Below are positions 40,873 through 49,147 of a stretch of DNA of 64,000 nt, one piece after another. The position numbers were made by a program, and so were the translations under genes. Source of the stretch: DASZIT01 sp035948855 (lineage in GTDB: Bacteria; Actinomycetota; Acidimicrobiia; Acidimicrobiales; RAAP-2); assembly GCA_035948855.1 (NCBI GenBank), contig DASZIT010000148.1, forward strand, positions 1 through 64,000, read 5' to 3'. The notes below the pieces were generated by a model. It was not told the DNA's origin. It saw only the letters and a list, made by a program, of their open reading frames with translations, and made no database searches. How positions within the stretch are numbered: the stretch's first letter is position 1; each line of letters begins with the position of its first letter.

Positions 40873-41921
40873 CAGGTCCGCTCCGTCACGAATCGGGCGA
40901 CCTCGGCCAGTTGCGCCACCGCGGTGGCCTCGAGCGGGAATCGATCGAGGGCGGCCTCGGCCTCATGCAAAGCGCGGGTGGCGGTGTCGGCCGCGCCGAG
41001 CCGGCCGCCCCCCGCCTCGACCAGCCGGGCGGCCCGCTCCATCTCGGCGTCGGACATGCCGGCCGGTGACCAGCGTCGGTCGAGCAGGTCCCGCAGTTCC
41101 CTGGACCGTCCATCCAGTCCGGCCAGGGCGATGGCCACCGGCAGGGTCTTCTTGCCGGCCAGGAGATCACTGCCGACCGGCTTGCCGGTCACCGCCGGGT
41201 CGCCCCAGATGCCCAGGAGGTCGTCGATCGCCTGAAAGGCGGTGCCGAGGCAGGCCCCGAAGTCCTGCAAGGCCTCGATCACCGGGTCGGGGGCTCCGAC
41301 CAGGATGGCGCCGAGCGACATCGCGCATTCGATGAGGGCCCCGGTCTTGCCCGCCTCCATGGCCAGGCACTCGGTCACCGACACCGACGAACGGGTCTCG
41401 AAGGCCATGTCGTCGGCCTGCCCGGAGATCATCGCCAGGGTGGCGTTGGCCAGGGTCGCCGCCGCCCGGACCCGCGCCGGGGTGGGCTCGGCCAGCAGCA
41501 CCTGCAACGCCAGGGTGGCCAGCGCGTCACCTCCCACCACTGCCGGGCCCACCCCGAACTCGGCCCACACCGTCGAGCGGTGACGCCGTTGCCGGTCGCC
41601 GTCGATCAGGTCGTCGTGCAGCAGGGAGAAGTTGTGCACCAGTTCGATGGCCACCGCGCCGGGCAGGGCGTCGCCCTCCTCTCCCCCGGCCGCCCGGGCG
41701 GCCAGCAGCACCAGCGCGGCTCGGATCCGCTTGCCGCCGCCGGCAAGGTGGTGGGCGACCGGCGCACTGAGCCCGGATCCCAACCGCGCCACCTCGGAGT
41801 CGATCGCCGGCCCGACCAGCTCGGCGGTATGGGCCAGGACGGCGGCCACCGGATCCGATCCGGGGCGGTAGCGCCCGGACGCGTCCGGCTCGGTGACGTC
41901 CAGGGCAGGGGCGTTTACCAC
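40869..41921 (-). CDS. Polyprenyl diphosphate synthase (farnesyl/geranylgeranyl type)
   Basis: A 350-aa trans-prenyltransferase. The first Asp-rich motif is LLHDDLIDGDRQRRHRSTVW. The second is QAIDDLLGIWGDPAVTGKPV, with DDxxG in place of DDxxD, as is usual in actinobacterial IdsA-type enzymes. GGGKRIRAALVLLA is the IPP-binding Lys/Arg region. In this operon it most likely makes farnesyl diphosphate for HpnC/HpnD. Chain length cannot be fixed from sequence alone. It overlaps hpnE by 7 bases and shc by 4. Confidence 0.9.
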   Translation of the reverse strand: MVNAPALDVTEPDASGRYRPGSDPVAAVLAHTAELVGPAIDSEVARLGSGLSAPVAHHLAGGGKRIRAALVLLAARAAGGEEGDALPGAVAIELVHNFSLLHDDLIDGDRQRRHRSTVWAEFGVGPAVVGGDALATLALQVLLAEPTPARVRAAATLANATLAMISGQADDMAFETRSSVSVTECLAMEAGKTGALIECAMSLGAILVGAPDPVIEALQDFGACLGTAFQAIDDLLGIWGDPAVTGKPVGSDLLAGKKTLPVAIALAGLDGRSRELRDLLDRRWSPAGMSDAEMERAARLVEAGGGRLGAADTATRALHEAEAALDRFPLEATAVAQLAEVARFVTERTW

Positions 41922-43366
41922 GATGCCTCCTCGGGGACTCGAAGGGGTCCAGGGACAGCGGTCGGCCGACGGTCGATCGGTGCGACCGGCTCGATGGCTT
42001 CGGGCGGCGCGGGTGCATCCGCGCCGCCCACGTCAAGAGAGGCGACGGCCTCGACCGCGGCCCGGGCAGCGGCACTGCCGCTGCGGACCGCGCCCTCCAT
42101 CGTCGCCGGCCATCCGGTATCGCACCATGCCCCGGCTACGAAGAGCCCGGGAACCGCGGTGGCCGCCTTGGGCCGGAACCGGTGACTGCCGGCCACCGCC
42201 GCGAAGGTCGCCGCCCGCTCGCGGGTGACCACCGCATCGACCAAGGTCGCGTGCCGGGCCTTCGGGAACAGCTCGCCCACCGCCGCGAAGAAGATCCGGA
42301 TCAGCTCGTCCTTCGGCTGTCCGATGTAGGCGTCGGCCCCCGACAGGGACACCGCCAGGCACTGCTCGCGCCCGCTCCCCGACCCGCTCCCCGACGACCC
42401 GGTGCGGTCGAAGACGAACTGCACCGGCGAGTCGATCGCGGCGGCGAACGGCAGGTCGGTCACCCGGCGGTCCAGCACCAGGTGCACGTTCACGATCGGC
42501 GACGTCCCGAGCCCGGACAGGTCGGGGAGACCGGCCGAGGCCGGCACCAGCGAGGCGGTCACCGGGGGTGGGGTGGCCACCACCACCGCGTTCGCGTCGA
42601 CCGACCGGGCCCCGACCCCGATGACGAATCCGTCGCCGCGCCGCGAGATCTGCTCGGCGGCCGCCCCGAGCACCATTTCCACCCCGGCCGAGCGAAGGGC
42701 CCGCTCCCCGGCTTCACCGTGCAGCTGACCCAACGGGACGTTCGACCACCCCATGTCGCCTCCGTCGGGAGTGTCGAGCAGACCGGTGCGGAACACCTTG
42801 ACCGCGAGGGCCAGCGACGCCCGCTGGGCCGAGACGTTGAGTGTCGGCAGCACGATCAGGTTCCACAGGGCAGCCACCGCCCGGGGGCTCTGGCCGCGAC
42901 CGGCCAGGAACTCCCCGAACGTCACGTTGTCGAGCTCGGGATCCTCAGGGTCGAGCTTCTGCAACGCGAATACCACCCGGGCCAGCAGGCACCGGTCGGC
43001 CACCGAGAGGTGGCGGTACCGGGCGATGGCCCCGGCCAGGTGGAGGGGAGCCGGCAGCCCCGAGCGTCGGATGGAGGCCCGGGTCCCGCCGGGTGACAGC
43101 ACCGGCACGTCGAGCCTGGGTTGCAGGGTCACCGACCCGGACATCCCCAACCGCTCGAGGAGGGAGCGGTACTCGTTGCAGCACCGCATGAAGACGTGCT
43201 GCCCGTTGTCGAACCAGCGCCCGTGTCGCTCGAACGACCACGTGAGCCCGCCCAACTTCCGGCGGCGCTCGATGAGGGTCACCTCGCACCCGGCATCGGC
43301 GGCCACCAGCGCCGCCCGCATCCCGGCCAGGCCCCCGCCGACCACCACCAGGCGGGACCGGCTCAT
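41915..43366 (-). CDS. hpnE: Hydroxysqualene dehydroxylase HpnE (FAD-dependent)
   Basis: A 483-aa FAD-dependent amine-oxidase/desaturase-like protein. The N-terminal dinucleotide fold is RLVVVGGGLAGMRAALVAAD with the Glu of LIERR. GGLTWSFERHGRWFDNGQHVFM is the HpnE/desaturase signature (key part WFDNGQHVF). The C-terminal FAD motif is VPGLFVAGAWCDTGWPATMEGAVRSG (key part VAGAWCDTGWPATME). It reduces hydroxysqualene to squalene. The start is ATG 43366, 34 bases after hpnD. A Pro/Ala-rich tail of about 45 residues follows the fold. Confidence 0.92.
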   Translation of the reverse strand: MSRSRLVVVGGGLAGMRAALVAADAGCEVTLIERRRKLGGLTWSFERHGRWFDNGQHVFMRCCNEYRSLLERLGMSGSVTLQPRLDVPVLSPGGTRASIRRSGLPAPLHLAGAIARYRHLSVADRCLLARVVFALQKLDPEDPELDNVTFGEFLAGRGQSPRAVAALWNLIVLPTLNVSAQRASLALAVKVFRTGLLDTPDGGDMGWSNVPLGQLHGEAGERALRSAGVEMVLGAAAEQISRRGDGFVIGVGARSVDANAVVVATPPPVTASLVPASAGLPDLSGLGTSPIVNVHLVLDRRVTDLPFAAAIDSPVQFVFDRTGSSGSGSGSGREQCLAVSLSGADAYIGQPKDELIRIFFAAVGELFPKARHATLVDAVVTRERAATFAAVAGSHRFRPKAATAVPGLFVAGAWCDTGWPATMEGAVRSGSAAARAAVEAVASLDVGGADAPAPPEAIEPVAPIDRRPTAVPGPLRVPEEASW

Positions 43367-43400
43367 CGGATCGGACCCCGGCTCCGGCCGGAAGCAACCG

Positions 43401-44240
43401 TCATCGACCCAGACCGGCGAGGCTGGAGACCGCCACCCAGCCCTTCTCCCAGGTGGGGACCGACACCCGGCCCCGGGTGACCGCATTCGGATCCCGGGCC
43501 ATCCGATCGAGCAGACGGCGGTAGATACCCGCCATGGCCGACACGCAGGCCCGGCTCCGGCGGTCGAGCAGCGGCAGCAACTGGAGCCCACGGTCGAACC
43601 ACCCGGCCGCATAGGGGCACTCGTAGGCCACCAGCCGGCCCAGCCCATCGGTGTCAGCCATCAGATCGGCAGGGCAGCCGACCGACCGGGCATCGTCGGC
43701 CGGCAGATAGACCCTTCCCATCCCCCGGTCCTCGATGACGTCGCGCAGGATGTTGGTGAGCTGCAACGCCACCCCAAGATCGTCGGCCAGCGGGATGGCC
43801 GCCTCCGGATCGGTGGCGGAGAAGATGGCCAGCGACAGCCGCCCGATGGAGCCGGCCACCCGCCGGCAGTAGCCCACCAGCTCGTCACGGGTGAGATAGG
43901 TGGTACCGGTGACGTCCATTTCGCAGCCGTCGATCAGCTCCCCGAAGGCATCGAACGGCAACGGGTAGCGTTCGGCGGCGTCGGCGAGGGCGGTGAGCAC
44001 CGGGTCCTGTCCCGTGGCGTCGCGGCCACCCAGGTCCTTGCGCACCCCGGCCAGCGCCTCGAGCTTGCGCTCGGGCGGAAGCTCACCGTCGGTGATGTCG
44101 TCGATCCGCCGGGCCATGGCGTAGACCGCGGTCATGGCCCGCCGTTCGGGCGGCCGGAGCAGACGAATCCCGTAGGCGAAGTTCTTGGCCTGGCGCGAGG
44201 TGACCTCTTCGCAGTACTGATAGGCGGACTCCAGCGTCAT
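43401..44240 (-). CDS. hpnD: Presqualene diphosphate synthase HpnD
   Basis: A 279-aa trans-isoprenyl diphosphate synthase of the squalene/phytoene family. The first Asp-rich motif is YAMARRIDDITDGE, the second is LGVALQLTNILRDVIEDRGMGRVYLP (core QLTNILRDVIEDRGMG). RQAKNFAYGIRLLRPPERRA is the N-terminal signature. It condenses two farnesyl diphosphates to presqualene diphosphate. The start at ATG 44240 overlaps hpnC by 4 bases, as usual for the hpnCDE trio. Confidence 0.93.
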   Translation of the reverse strand: MTLESAYQYCEEVTSRQAKNFAYGIRLLRPPERRAMTAVYAMARRIDDITDGELPPERKLEALAGVRKDLGGRDATGQDPVLTALADAAERYPLPFDAFGELIDGCEMDVTGTTYLTRDELVGYCRRVAGSIGRLSLAIFSATDPEAAIPLADDLGVALQLTNILRDVIEDRGMGRVYLPADDARSVGCPADLMADTDGLGRLVAYECPYAAGWFDRGLQLLPLLDRRSRACVSAMAGIYRRLLDRMARDPNAVTRGRVSVPTWEKGWVAVSSLAGLGR

Positions 44241-45124
44241 CGGTTTCCGCCCCCCGAGCTCCCGGAGGCCAACCGGGCGAGATGGACGAGCAGCCGTCCC
44301 CGAGTGGGCCGCCGGGTCTCGGCCAGCACCTCGTAGTCGGCCTTCACCAAGGCGTCGATGGTGGCCAGACCCCCGGCCGCGAACCCGGCGACGGCCAAGC
44401 GGGCAAACACCGGGAGACTCTTGGCCAGTGGTGTGGCCGGGCCGAGCAGGCCGCGGCCCCGGTCGACCTCGAAGGCCACCACCTCCCGGAGGGCCGGGCT
44501 GGCCGTCGGCGCCAACAGGTCGGACTCCGGGCAACCGAACCGGGCCAAGTCCTCCGCCGGCAGGTAGACCCGTCCCCGTCGGGCATCCTCGCCCAGGTCC
44601 TGGAGGTGCTCGACCAGCTGCAGGGCGGTGCAGACGTCGTCCGACCACGCCAGTCGCTCGGCCGTCGGTACCTGGAAGATCCTCAGCACCAACTCGCCGA
44701 CCGGGGTGGCCGACAGCGCACAGTAGGCCCGGAGATCCTCGAAGGTCCGGTAGCGCCGGACCTGCCGGTCGCGCCGGTTGGCCTCGATCAGGCGGCGGAA
44801 GGGATCGAGCGGCAGGCCGAGATCGACCAACAGGGGCGTCAGCCCCCGGACAAGTGGATGGACCGCCGACCCGGTCGCCGCCCGGCCCAGATCCTCCTCC
44901 AGCCAGTCGAGCTGGGCCGCGGGGTCGGCACCGGATCCTTCATCGCCGACATCGTCGACCAGGCGGGCGAAGCCGTAGACGGCCATCAGCCGGTGGCGGA
45001 TCTTCGCCGGGAGGAACCACAGCGCAACCGGGAAGTTCTCCTCGCCCGCCTTGGCCAGCAGCTGGGCGGTGCCGGGGAACGCGGGGGCGGTTGGCGCCGG
45101 CGCATCGAGCCCGAATGCGCTCAT
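44237..45124 (-). CDS. hpnC: Hydroxysqualene synthase HpnC
   Basis: A 295-aa squalene/phytoene-synthase-family protein. The first motif is YGFARLVDDVGDEG. The second is TALQLVEHLQDLGEDARRGRVYLP (core LQLVEHLQDLGEDARRG), where EHLQD replaces the usual NxxRD, a hallmark of HpnC. ENFPVALWFLPAKIRHRL is the N-terminal signature. It converts presqualene diphosphate to hydroxysqualene. The start is ATG 45124 with AGGTGG upstream; a GTG at 45127 is adjacent. It is the first gene of the hopanoid operon. Confidence 0.93.
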   Translation of the reverse strand: MSAFGLDAPAPTAPAFPGTAQLLAKAGEENFPVALWFLPAKIRHRLMAVYGFARLVDDVGDEGSGADPAAQLDWLEEDLGRAATGSAVHPLVRGLTPLLVDLGLPLDPFRRLIEANRRDRQVRRYRTFEDLRAYCALSATPVGELVLRIFQVPTAERLAWSDDVCTALQLVEHLQDLGEDARRGRVYLPAEDLARFGCPESDLLAPTASPALREVVAFEVDRGRGLLGPATPLAKSLPVFARLAVAGFAAGGLATIDALVKADYEVLAETRRPTRGRLLVHLARLASGSSGGGNR

Positions 45125-45181
45125 CACCCACCACCTGCCCTTCTCACCGCTTCAAGGTCATCTGCGTCAGACTATGTGAGC

Positions 45182-45211
45182 ATTATTCATCTATGGATTG
45201 CGAATAGTCAA
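45182..45211 (-). promoter_or_regulatory. Promoter of the hopanoid operon
   Basis: On the minus strand TTGACT (45211-45206), an 18-base spacer and AATAAT (45187-45182). Each box differs from the sigma-70 consensus at one position. It gives a leader of about 50 bases before hpnC. It is the best consensus promoter I see in the window. Confidence 0.6.
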
Positions 45212-45332
45212 ATCTATTTACCGCACCATTCTGTCAGCGACCCTGCCGTATTTCCTCGGCATTAGTGCAGGTAGACTGCCCTCTAAATCCCGCCCGAGTG
45301 ACAGGTCAAGTCGGCTAGCTTACCCGTCTATA

Positions 45333-45358
45333 TGAACATTCCGGTCCATTGTTGTTCA
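45333..45358. promoter_or_regulatory. Inverted repeat TGAACA-N14-TGTTCA
   Basis: TGAACA (45333-45338) and TGTTCA (45353-45358) are perfect inverted arms, 20 bases centre to centre. Each is flanked by TATAT-like sequence (CTATA before, ACTATAT after). Two-turn spacing fits a dimeric DNA-binding protein. Both flanking genes could be affected. Confidence 0.4.
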
Positions 45359-45477
45359 AACTATATGTACAATGCCCTCGTACGTATAGGCGGTAGTACC
45401 AACTCTCCGTTGATGCCGACTGACTGACAGAATGTGCGAGGCGGGGACCGTTTCGGGCACGGTCGTAGCATGGCGGC

Positions 45478-46338
45478 ATGCGGGTTGCGGCGATCCAGAC
45501 GACGGCCACCGCCGACCGGGATCGCAACCTGCAGGCGGCGGCCGAACTGGTGAATGACGCCGCGGCGGGCGGCGCCGGGTTGGTGGTGCTCCCCGAATAC
45601 TTCTCGGTGGCCGGCAACCCCGACCACCTCCGGGCCAACGCCGAGACCCTGGAGGGCCCCACCGTGAGCTGGGCCTCGGACCTCGCCCGTCGTCACCGGA
45701 TCTGGTTGCTGGCGGGAAGCTTCCCGGAGGCGCCCCCGGTCGGCACCGGCGACGGCCCCAGTGTCGAATCTCGGCTCAGCAATACCAGCTGCCTGGTCGA
45801 TCCGGACGGGAACGTCGCCGCCACCTACCGGAAGATCCATCTCTTCGACATCAGTGTGGCCGGCGCCGCCCATCGGGAGTCGGACGCCATCGCCCCGGGT
45901 GACGCACTGAGCCTGGCGGCGATCCCATCCCGGCCGGATGGCGATGGCTCTCCGGTGATGCTCGGTCTCTCCCTCTGTTACGACCTCCGGTTTCCCGAGG
46001 TCTACCGGGCGCTGGCCCTGAGGGGCGCCACCGTGGTGGCGGTGCCCTCCGCCTTCACCGCCACCACCGGGCAGGCCCACTGGGAGGTGCTGTTGCGGGC
46101 CCGGGCCATCGAGGACCAGGTATTCGTCATCGCCGCCGGCCAGGTGGGAGCGTTGCCCCCGGGGATGCCGGTCGGCCACGGCCATTCGATGATCATCGAT
46201 CCTTGGGGCTCGGTGCTGATCGAACGCATCGACCCCTCGCCCGGCGTGGTGATCGCCCACCTCGATTTCGAGTTGCAGCGGCGGGTCCGCCTCGAGCTCC
46301 CGGTTCTGGCAAATCGGCGGCCGGACACGTACTCTTAA
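45478..46338 (+). CDS. Carbon-nitrogen hydrolase (nitrilase superfamily)
   Basis: A 286-aa cytoplasmic hydrolase with the Glu-Lys-Cys triad: E40 in VVLPEYFS, K119 in ATYRKIHLFD and C167 in LSLCYDLRFPEVYR. GQAHWEVLLRARAIEDQVFV is typical of the Nit1/NitFhit or omega-amidase branch, which includes deaminated-glutathione amidase. It hydrolyses an amide or related C-N bond. The ATG at 45478 fits the family start MRVAAIQ. It diverges from the hopanoid operon and is followed after 5 bases by an alpha/beta hydrolase gene. Confidence 0.88.
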   Translation: MRVAAIQTTATADRDRNLQAAAELVNDAAAGGAGLVVLPEYFSVAGNPDHLRANAETLEGPTVSWASDLARRHRIWLLAGSFPEAPPVGTGDGPSVESRLSNTSCLVDPDGNVAATYRKIHLFDISVAGAAHRESDAIAPGDALSLAAIPSRPDGDGSPVMLGLSLCYDLRFPEVYRALALRGATVVAVPSAFTATTGQAHWEVLLRARAIEDQVFVIAAGQVGALPPGMPVGHGHSMIIDPWGSVLIERIDPSPGVVIAHLDFELQRRVRLELPVLANRRPDTYS

Positions 46339-46343
46339 CTTTG

Positions 46344-47276
46344 ATGACAACTCAGAGCGCGAAGCCAAACGCTGATGGTAAGAGTGACTTGACAGTAACC
46401 CCAACCGTGGCCCCCATCTCGTCCGCGCCGGTCGCCGCCCCGTACGAGGTCGGTGAATTCGAGTCGGGCGGTCAGCGCTTGTACTACGAGATCCATGGGC
46501 ACGGGCCGAGGGTGCTGGTCTACCTGCACGGGATCCTCCTCGACGCCAACCTCAACCGTCGATTGGCCACCGACCTGGCCGCCAAGGGCAACCGGGTCAT
46601 CCTCCTCGACCTTCCCGGCCACGGGCTTTCCGACAAGCCGAGGCGGGCGTCCTTCCACCGGATGGACACCTATGCCCGCCATGTGGTGGCCCTCCTCGAT
46701 CATCTCGGCATCGACACCGCGGTGATCGGGGGTGTGTCACTGGGAGCCAGCGTCGCCCTGATGGTGGCCGCCCAGTCGCCGGAACGGGTGCAGGGACTGG
46801 TCATCGAGATGCCGGTGCTCGAGTGGGCGCTGCCCGCCGCCGCCCTCACCTTCATCCCGCTGCTGTTGGCCGTGCACTATGCCGCCCCGCTGGTCCGGGC
46901 GGCCGCCAGCCTGGTGCGCCACCTCCCACGCACTCACGTCGGTTCCGTCGACAGCGTGCTGAACACCCTGTCCAACGAACCGAAGGAGACCGCCGCGGTG
47001 TTGCACGGGGTCCTCGCCGGTCCGATCACCCCGACCGTCGACGAACGGGAGGCCATGACCATGCCGACCCTGGTCATCGGCCACGGCGCCGACCGCATCC
47101 ACGCTTTCCACGATGCCCAGCAACTGGCCCGCCGGATGCCCAACGCCCGCCTGGTGCGAGCCAGCTCGCTCCTCGAACTCCGGGTGCGGCCCGAGCGTCT
47201 CACCAATGAGATCGCCGATCTGCTGGATCAGGCCTGGGACACCGGCGAACCCGTCGAGCTCGCCGCCGGCTGCTGA
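46344..47276 (+). CDS. Alpha/beta hydrolase
   Basis: A 310-aa alpha/beta hydrolase from ATG 46344, preceded by a polar 35-residue lead. The core has VYLHGILLDANLN, DLPGHGLSDKPRR, the nucleophile Ser in GGVSLGASVALMVA and VIGHGADRIHAFHDA with the acid. The His near the C-terminus is not in a clear GH motif (ASSLLELRVRPERL), so the triad may be incomplete or lie elsewhere. A hydrophobic segment (ALTFIPLLLAVHYAAPLV) near the middle may contact membrane. It is probably co-transcribed with the nitrilase. Confidence 0.8.
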   Translation: MTTQSAKPNADGKSDLTVTPTVAPISSAPVAAPYEVGEFESGGQRLYYEIHGHGPRVLVYLHGILLDANLNRRLATDLAAKGNRVILLDLPGHGLSDKPRRASFHRMDTYARHVVALLDHLGIDTAVIGGVSLGASVALMVAAQSPERVQGLVIEMPVLEWALPAAALTFIPLLLAVHYAAPLVRAAASLVRHLPRTHVGSVDSVLNTLSNEPKETAAVLHGVLAGPITPTVDEREAMTMPTLVIGHGADRIHAFHDAQQLARRMPNARLVRASSLLELRVRPERLTNEIADLLDQAWDTGEPVELAAGC

Positions 47277-47314
47277 TCGACGGGCTCTGCATCTGACCCG
47301 TCCCGGATGGGTCC

Positions 47315-47821
47315 TCAGGCGGAGAAGGCCGTCGGTTCGTCGTCGACCTCGAGGTGCCTCGTCCAGGTATCGACCACGATGAGCGTCTTGGTCCCGGTGA
47401 CCCGCCCGCTCCGTCGGAGCTGCTCGATGACGTGCCCGAGGCGTTCCACGTCGGGCACCCGGAGCCAGATCAGGGCGTCGGGGTCCCCGGCAATGGCAAA
47501 CACGGCCAACACCTCGGGCAGGGTGCTGGAAGTGGCCCGGATCTCCTCGAGATCGGCGGTCCCCGAAAACCGGACCTCCATGAACGCCTGGAGCGGGCGT
47601 CCGGCTTTGGCGTGGTCGACGACCACCGTGTAACCGCTGATGACCCCGCTCCGCTCGAGTCGCTCGACCCGTCGGGTGACCGCCGATGGCGACAGCGAGA
47701 CCCGTTCGGCGATGTCGGCCATCGTGCGCCGGGCATTGCGGGACAGCAGTTCGAGGATCTGATGATCGGTGTCGTCCAGCTCGTGCTCGGCCACGCCTAG
47801 AACGGTAGTGGAAGCCGCCAT
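47315..47821 (-). CDS. Lrp/AsnC-family transcriptional regulator
   Basis: A 168-aa regulator from ATG 47821. The helix-turn-helix (LDDTDHQILELLSRNARRTM, then IAERVSLSPSAVTRRVERLE) is followed by GVISGYTVVVD and the RAM ligand domain (ALIWLRVPDVERLGHVIEQL). Lrp proteins sense amino acids, often leucine. It diverges from a leucine/valine dehydrogenase gene, a known arrangement for BkdR-like control of branched-chain amino-acid catabolism. TATTGT (47832-47827) six bases before the ATG may be a -10 box of a leaderless transcript. Confidence 0.88.
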   Translation of the reverse strand: MAASTTVLGVAEHELDDTDHQILELLSRNARRTMADIAERVSLSPSAVTRRVERLERSGVISGYTVVVDHAKAGRPLQAFMEVRFSGTADLEEIRATSSTLPEVLAVFAIAGDPDALIWLRVPDVERLGHVIEQLRRSGRVTGTKTLIVVDTWTRHLEVDDEPTAFSA

Positions 47822-47931
47822 AGCGCACAATAGATGCGGTTGCGATGCAACATCCAGGGTTCCGATGCGTATGAGTGCACATTTGCTGAAATTTTCGCCT
47901 ATCGACCCCGGGCGCGCCGTTTACTGTGTGT

Positions 47932-48987
47932 ATGAGCGTTACTTCAAGTGTGAGCACGTTGACCGGCGTGGTTCCCGAGGTTCAGGCAGCCAGGGTGGCG
48001 ATCGCCCACGATCACGCCACCGGCATGCAAGCCGTCATCGCCATCGACGACACCACCCGGGGGCCGGGCCTGGGCGGCGTGCGCTGGATGCCCTATCCCG
48101 ACCTCGATGCCGCGGTCGCCGAGGCCAGTCGGCTGGCCCGGGGGATGACGTTGAAGAACGCGCTGGCGGAGCTTCCCTACGGCGGGGCGAAGTCGGTCAT
48201 CCTCAGCCACGACGACGGGGCCGATCGAGCCTCGGTGCTGCGGGCCTTCGGGCGGATGGTGGCCGATCTCCGCGGTGCCTACATCCCCGGTGTCGACATG
48301 GGGACCTCGATCGAAGATCTGGCGGTCATCGGGAGCGTGGGTGCGGAGGTGGCCTGCAACCACGAAGACCCGTCGCCGTGGACCGCCCTCGGGGTCTACG
48401 CCGCCATCGCCGCCGCCGTCCGTCACGTCGATCACTCCGAGCTCGACGGTCATCGGGTGGTCGTCCAAGGCGCCGGCCACGTCGGTTCGAGCCTCGCCCT
48501 CCGGCTGGCCGATGCCGGCGTCGAGGTGTTGGTGACCGATATCGATCCAGACAGATCCGAACGGGTGGCCACCTCGGTGGGGGGAAGGGCGGTGGAGCCG
48601 GAGGAGGCCCTCGCCATCTCCTGTGACGTGCTGGCGCCCTGCGCCCAGGCCCGGGTGATCACCCCCGCCAACGCGCCAATCCTCGGGGCCCGCATCGTGG
48701 CCGGCGCGGCGAACGACATGTTGTCCGAGAGATCCTGCGCCGCCGAGCTGGCCGGGGCGGGGATCACCTACGTACCCGACTTCCTGCTCAACGCTGGAGG
48801 CGTCATCCACATACATGCGATCCGGTCCGGATGGGATCGCCGACGATTGGGAGAAGCGGTGATGGAAATCGGTATTCGAACTGGCGAGGTCCTCGAACGG
48901 GCGGATGCGTCCGGGCGTTCACCTCTCGACATCGCCGAGGAGATGGCCACCGACCGGCTCGGGCACCCGGTTTCCGTACCCCTCTGA
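47932..48987 (+). CDS. Leucine/valine-type amino acid dehydrogenase
   Basis: About 351 aa of the Glu/Leu/Phe/Val dehydrogenase family. The N-terminal domain has GPGLGGVRWM, GMTLKNALAELPYGGAKSV (catalytic Lys; K87 in GGAKS) and GVDMGTSIEDL. The NAD Rossmann motif is HRVVVQGAGHVGSSLALRLA. Late residues are AGAANDML and DFLLNAGGVIHI. It deaminates branched-chain amino acids oxidatively to 2-oxoacids. The oxidoreductase gene that follows could use those products. Start ATG 47932 or GTG 47926. Confidence 0.9.
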   Translation: MSVTSSVSTLTGVVPEVQAARVAIAHDHATGMQAVIAIDDTTRGPGLGGVRWMPYPDLDAAVAEASRLARGMTLKNALAELPYGGAKSVILSHDDGADRASVLRAFGRMVADLRGAYIPGVDMGTSIEDLAVIGSVGAEVACNHEDPSPWTALGVYAAIAAAVRHVDHSELDGHRVVVQGAGHVGSSLALRLADAGVEVLVTDIDPDRSERVATSVGGRAVEPEEALAISCDVLAPCAQARVITPANAPILGARIVAGAANDMLSERSCAAELAGAGITYVPDFLLNAGGVIHIHAIRSGWDRRRLGEAVMEIGIRTGEVLERADASGRSPLDIAEEMATDRLGHPVSVPL

Positions 48988-49147
48988 GCCGGCCATGACC
49001 ACCATCCCGTTCCGACCAACGCGGCATCCAAATCGGCGGGCTTCGCGGCCCGAGGCGTCGGACGCAGAAGACGGGCAAGGACGACAATTTGGGGGTACCG
49101 ATAGCGTCATCGACCTGGTACCGTGCCCAATCAGCCTCGAACGGCGG

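Larger units (their letters stand above)
45128..45477. promoter_or_regulatory. AT-rich divergent control region between hpnC and the nitrilase gene
   Basis: This 350-base spacer holds no gene. It is clearly richer in A and T than the surrounding sequence, especially at 45165-45240 and 45325-45400. It carries the hopanoid promoter at 45182-45211 and an inverted repeat at 45333-45358. A TACAAT (45368-45373) could be the -10 element of a plus-strand promoter, but I find no matching -35. Confidence 0.6.

Noticed and set aside
48995..49147. 51-residue N-terminal extension of the 2-oxoacid oxidoreductase from ATG 48995
   Set aside because: The codons lack the GC3 bias of the gene and the encoded Arg/Pro/Asp-rich stretch does not resemble the family start; GTG 49148 begins the conserved part.
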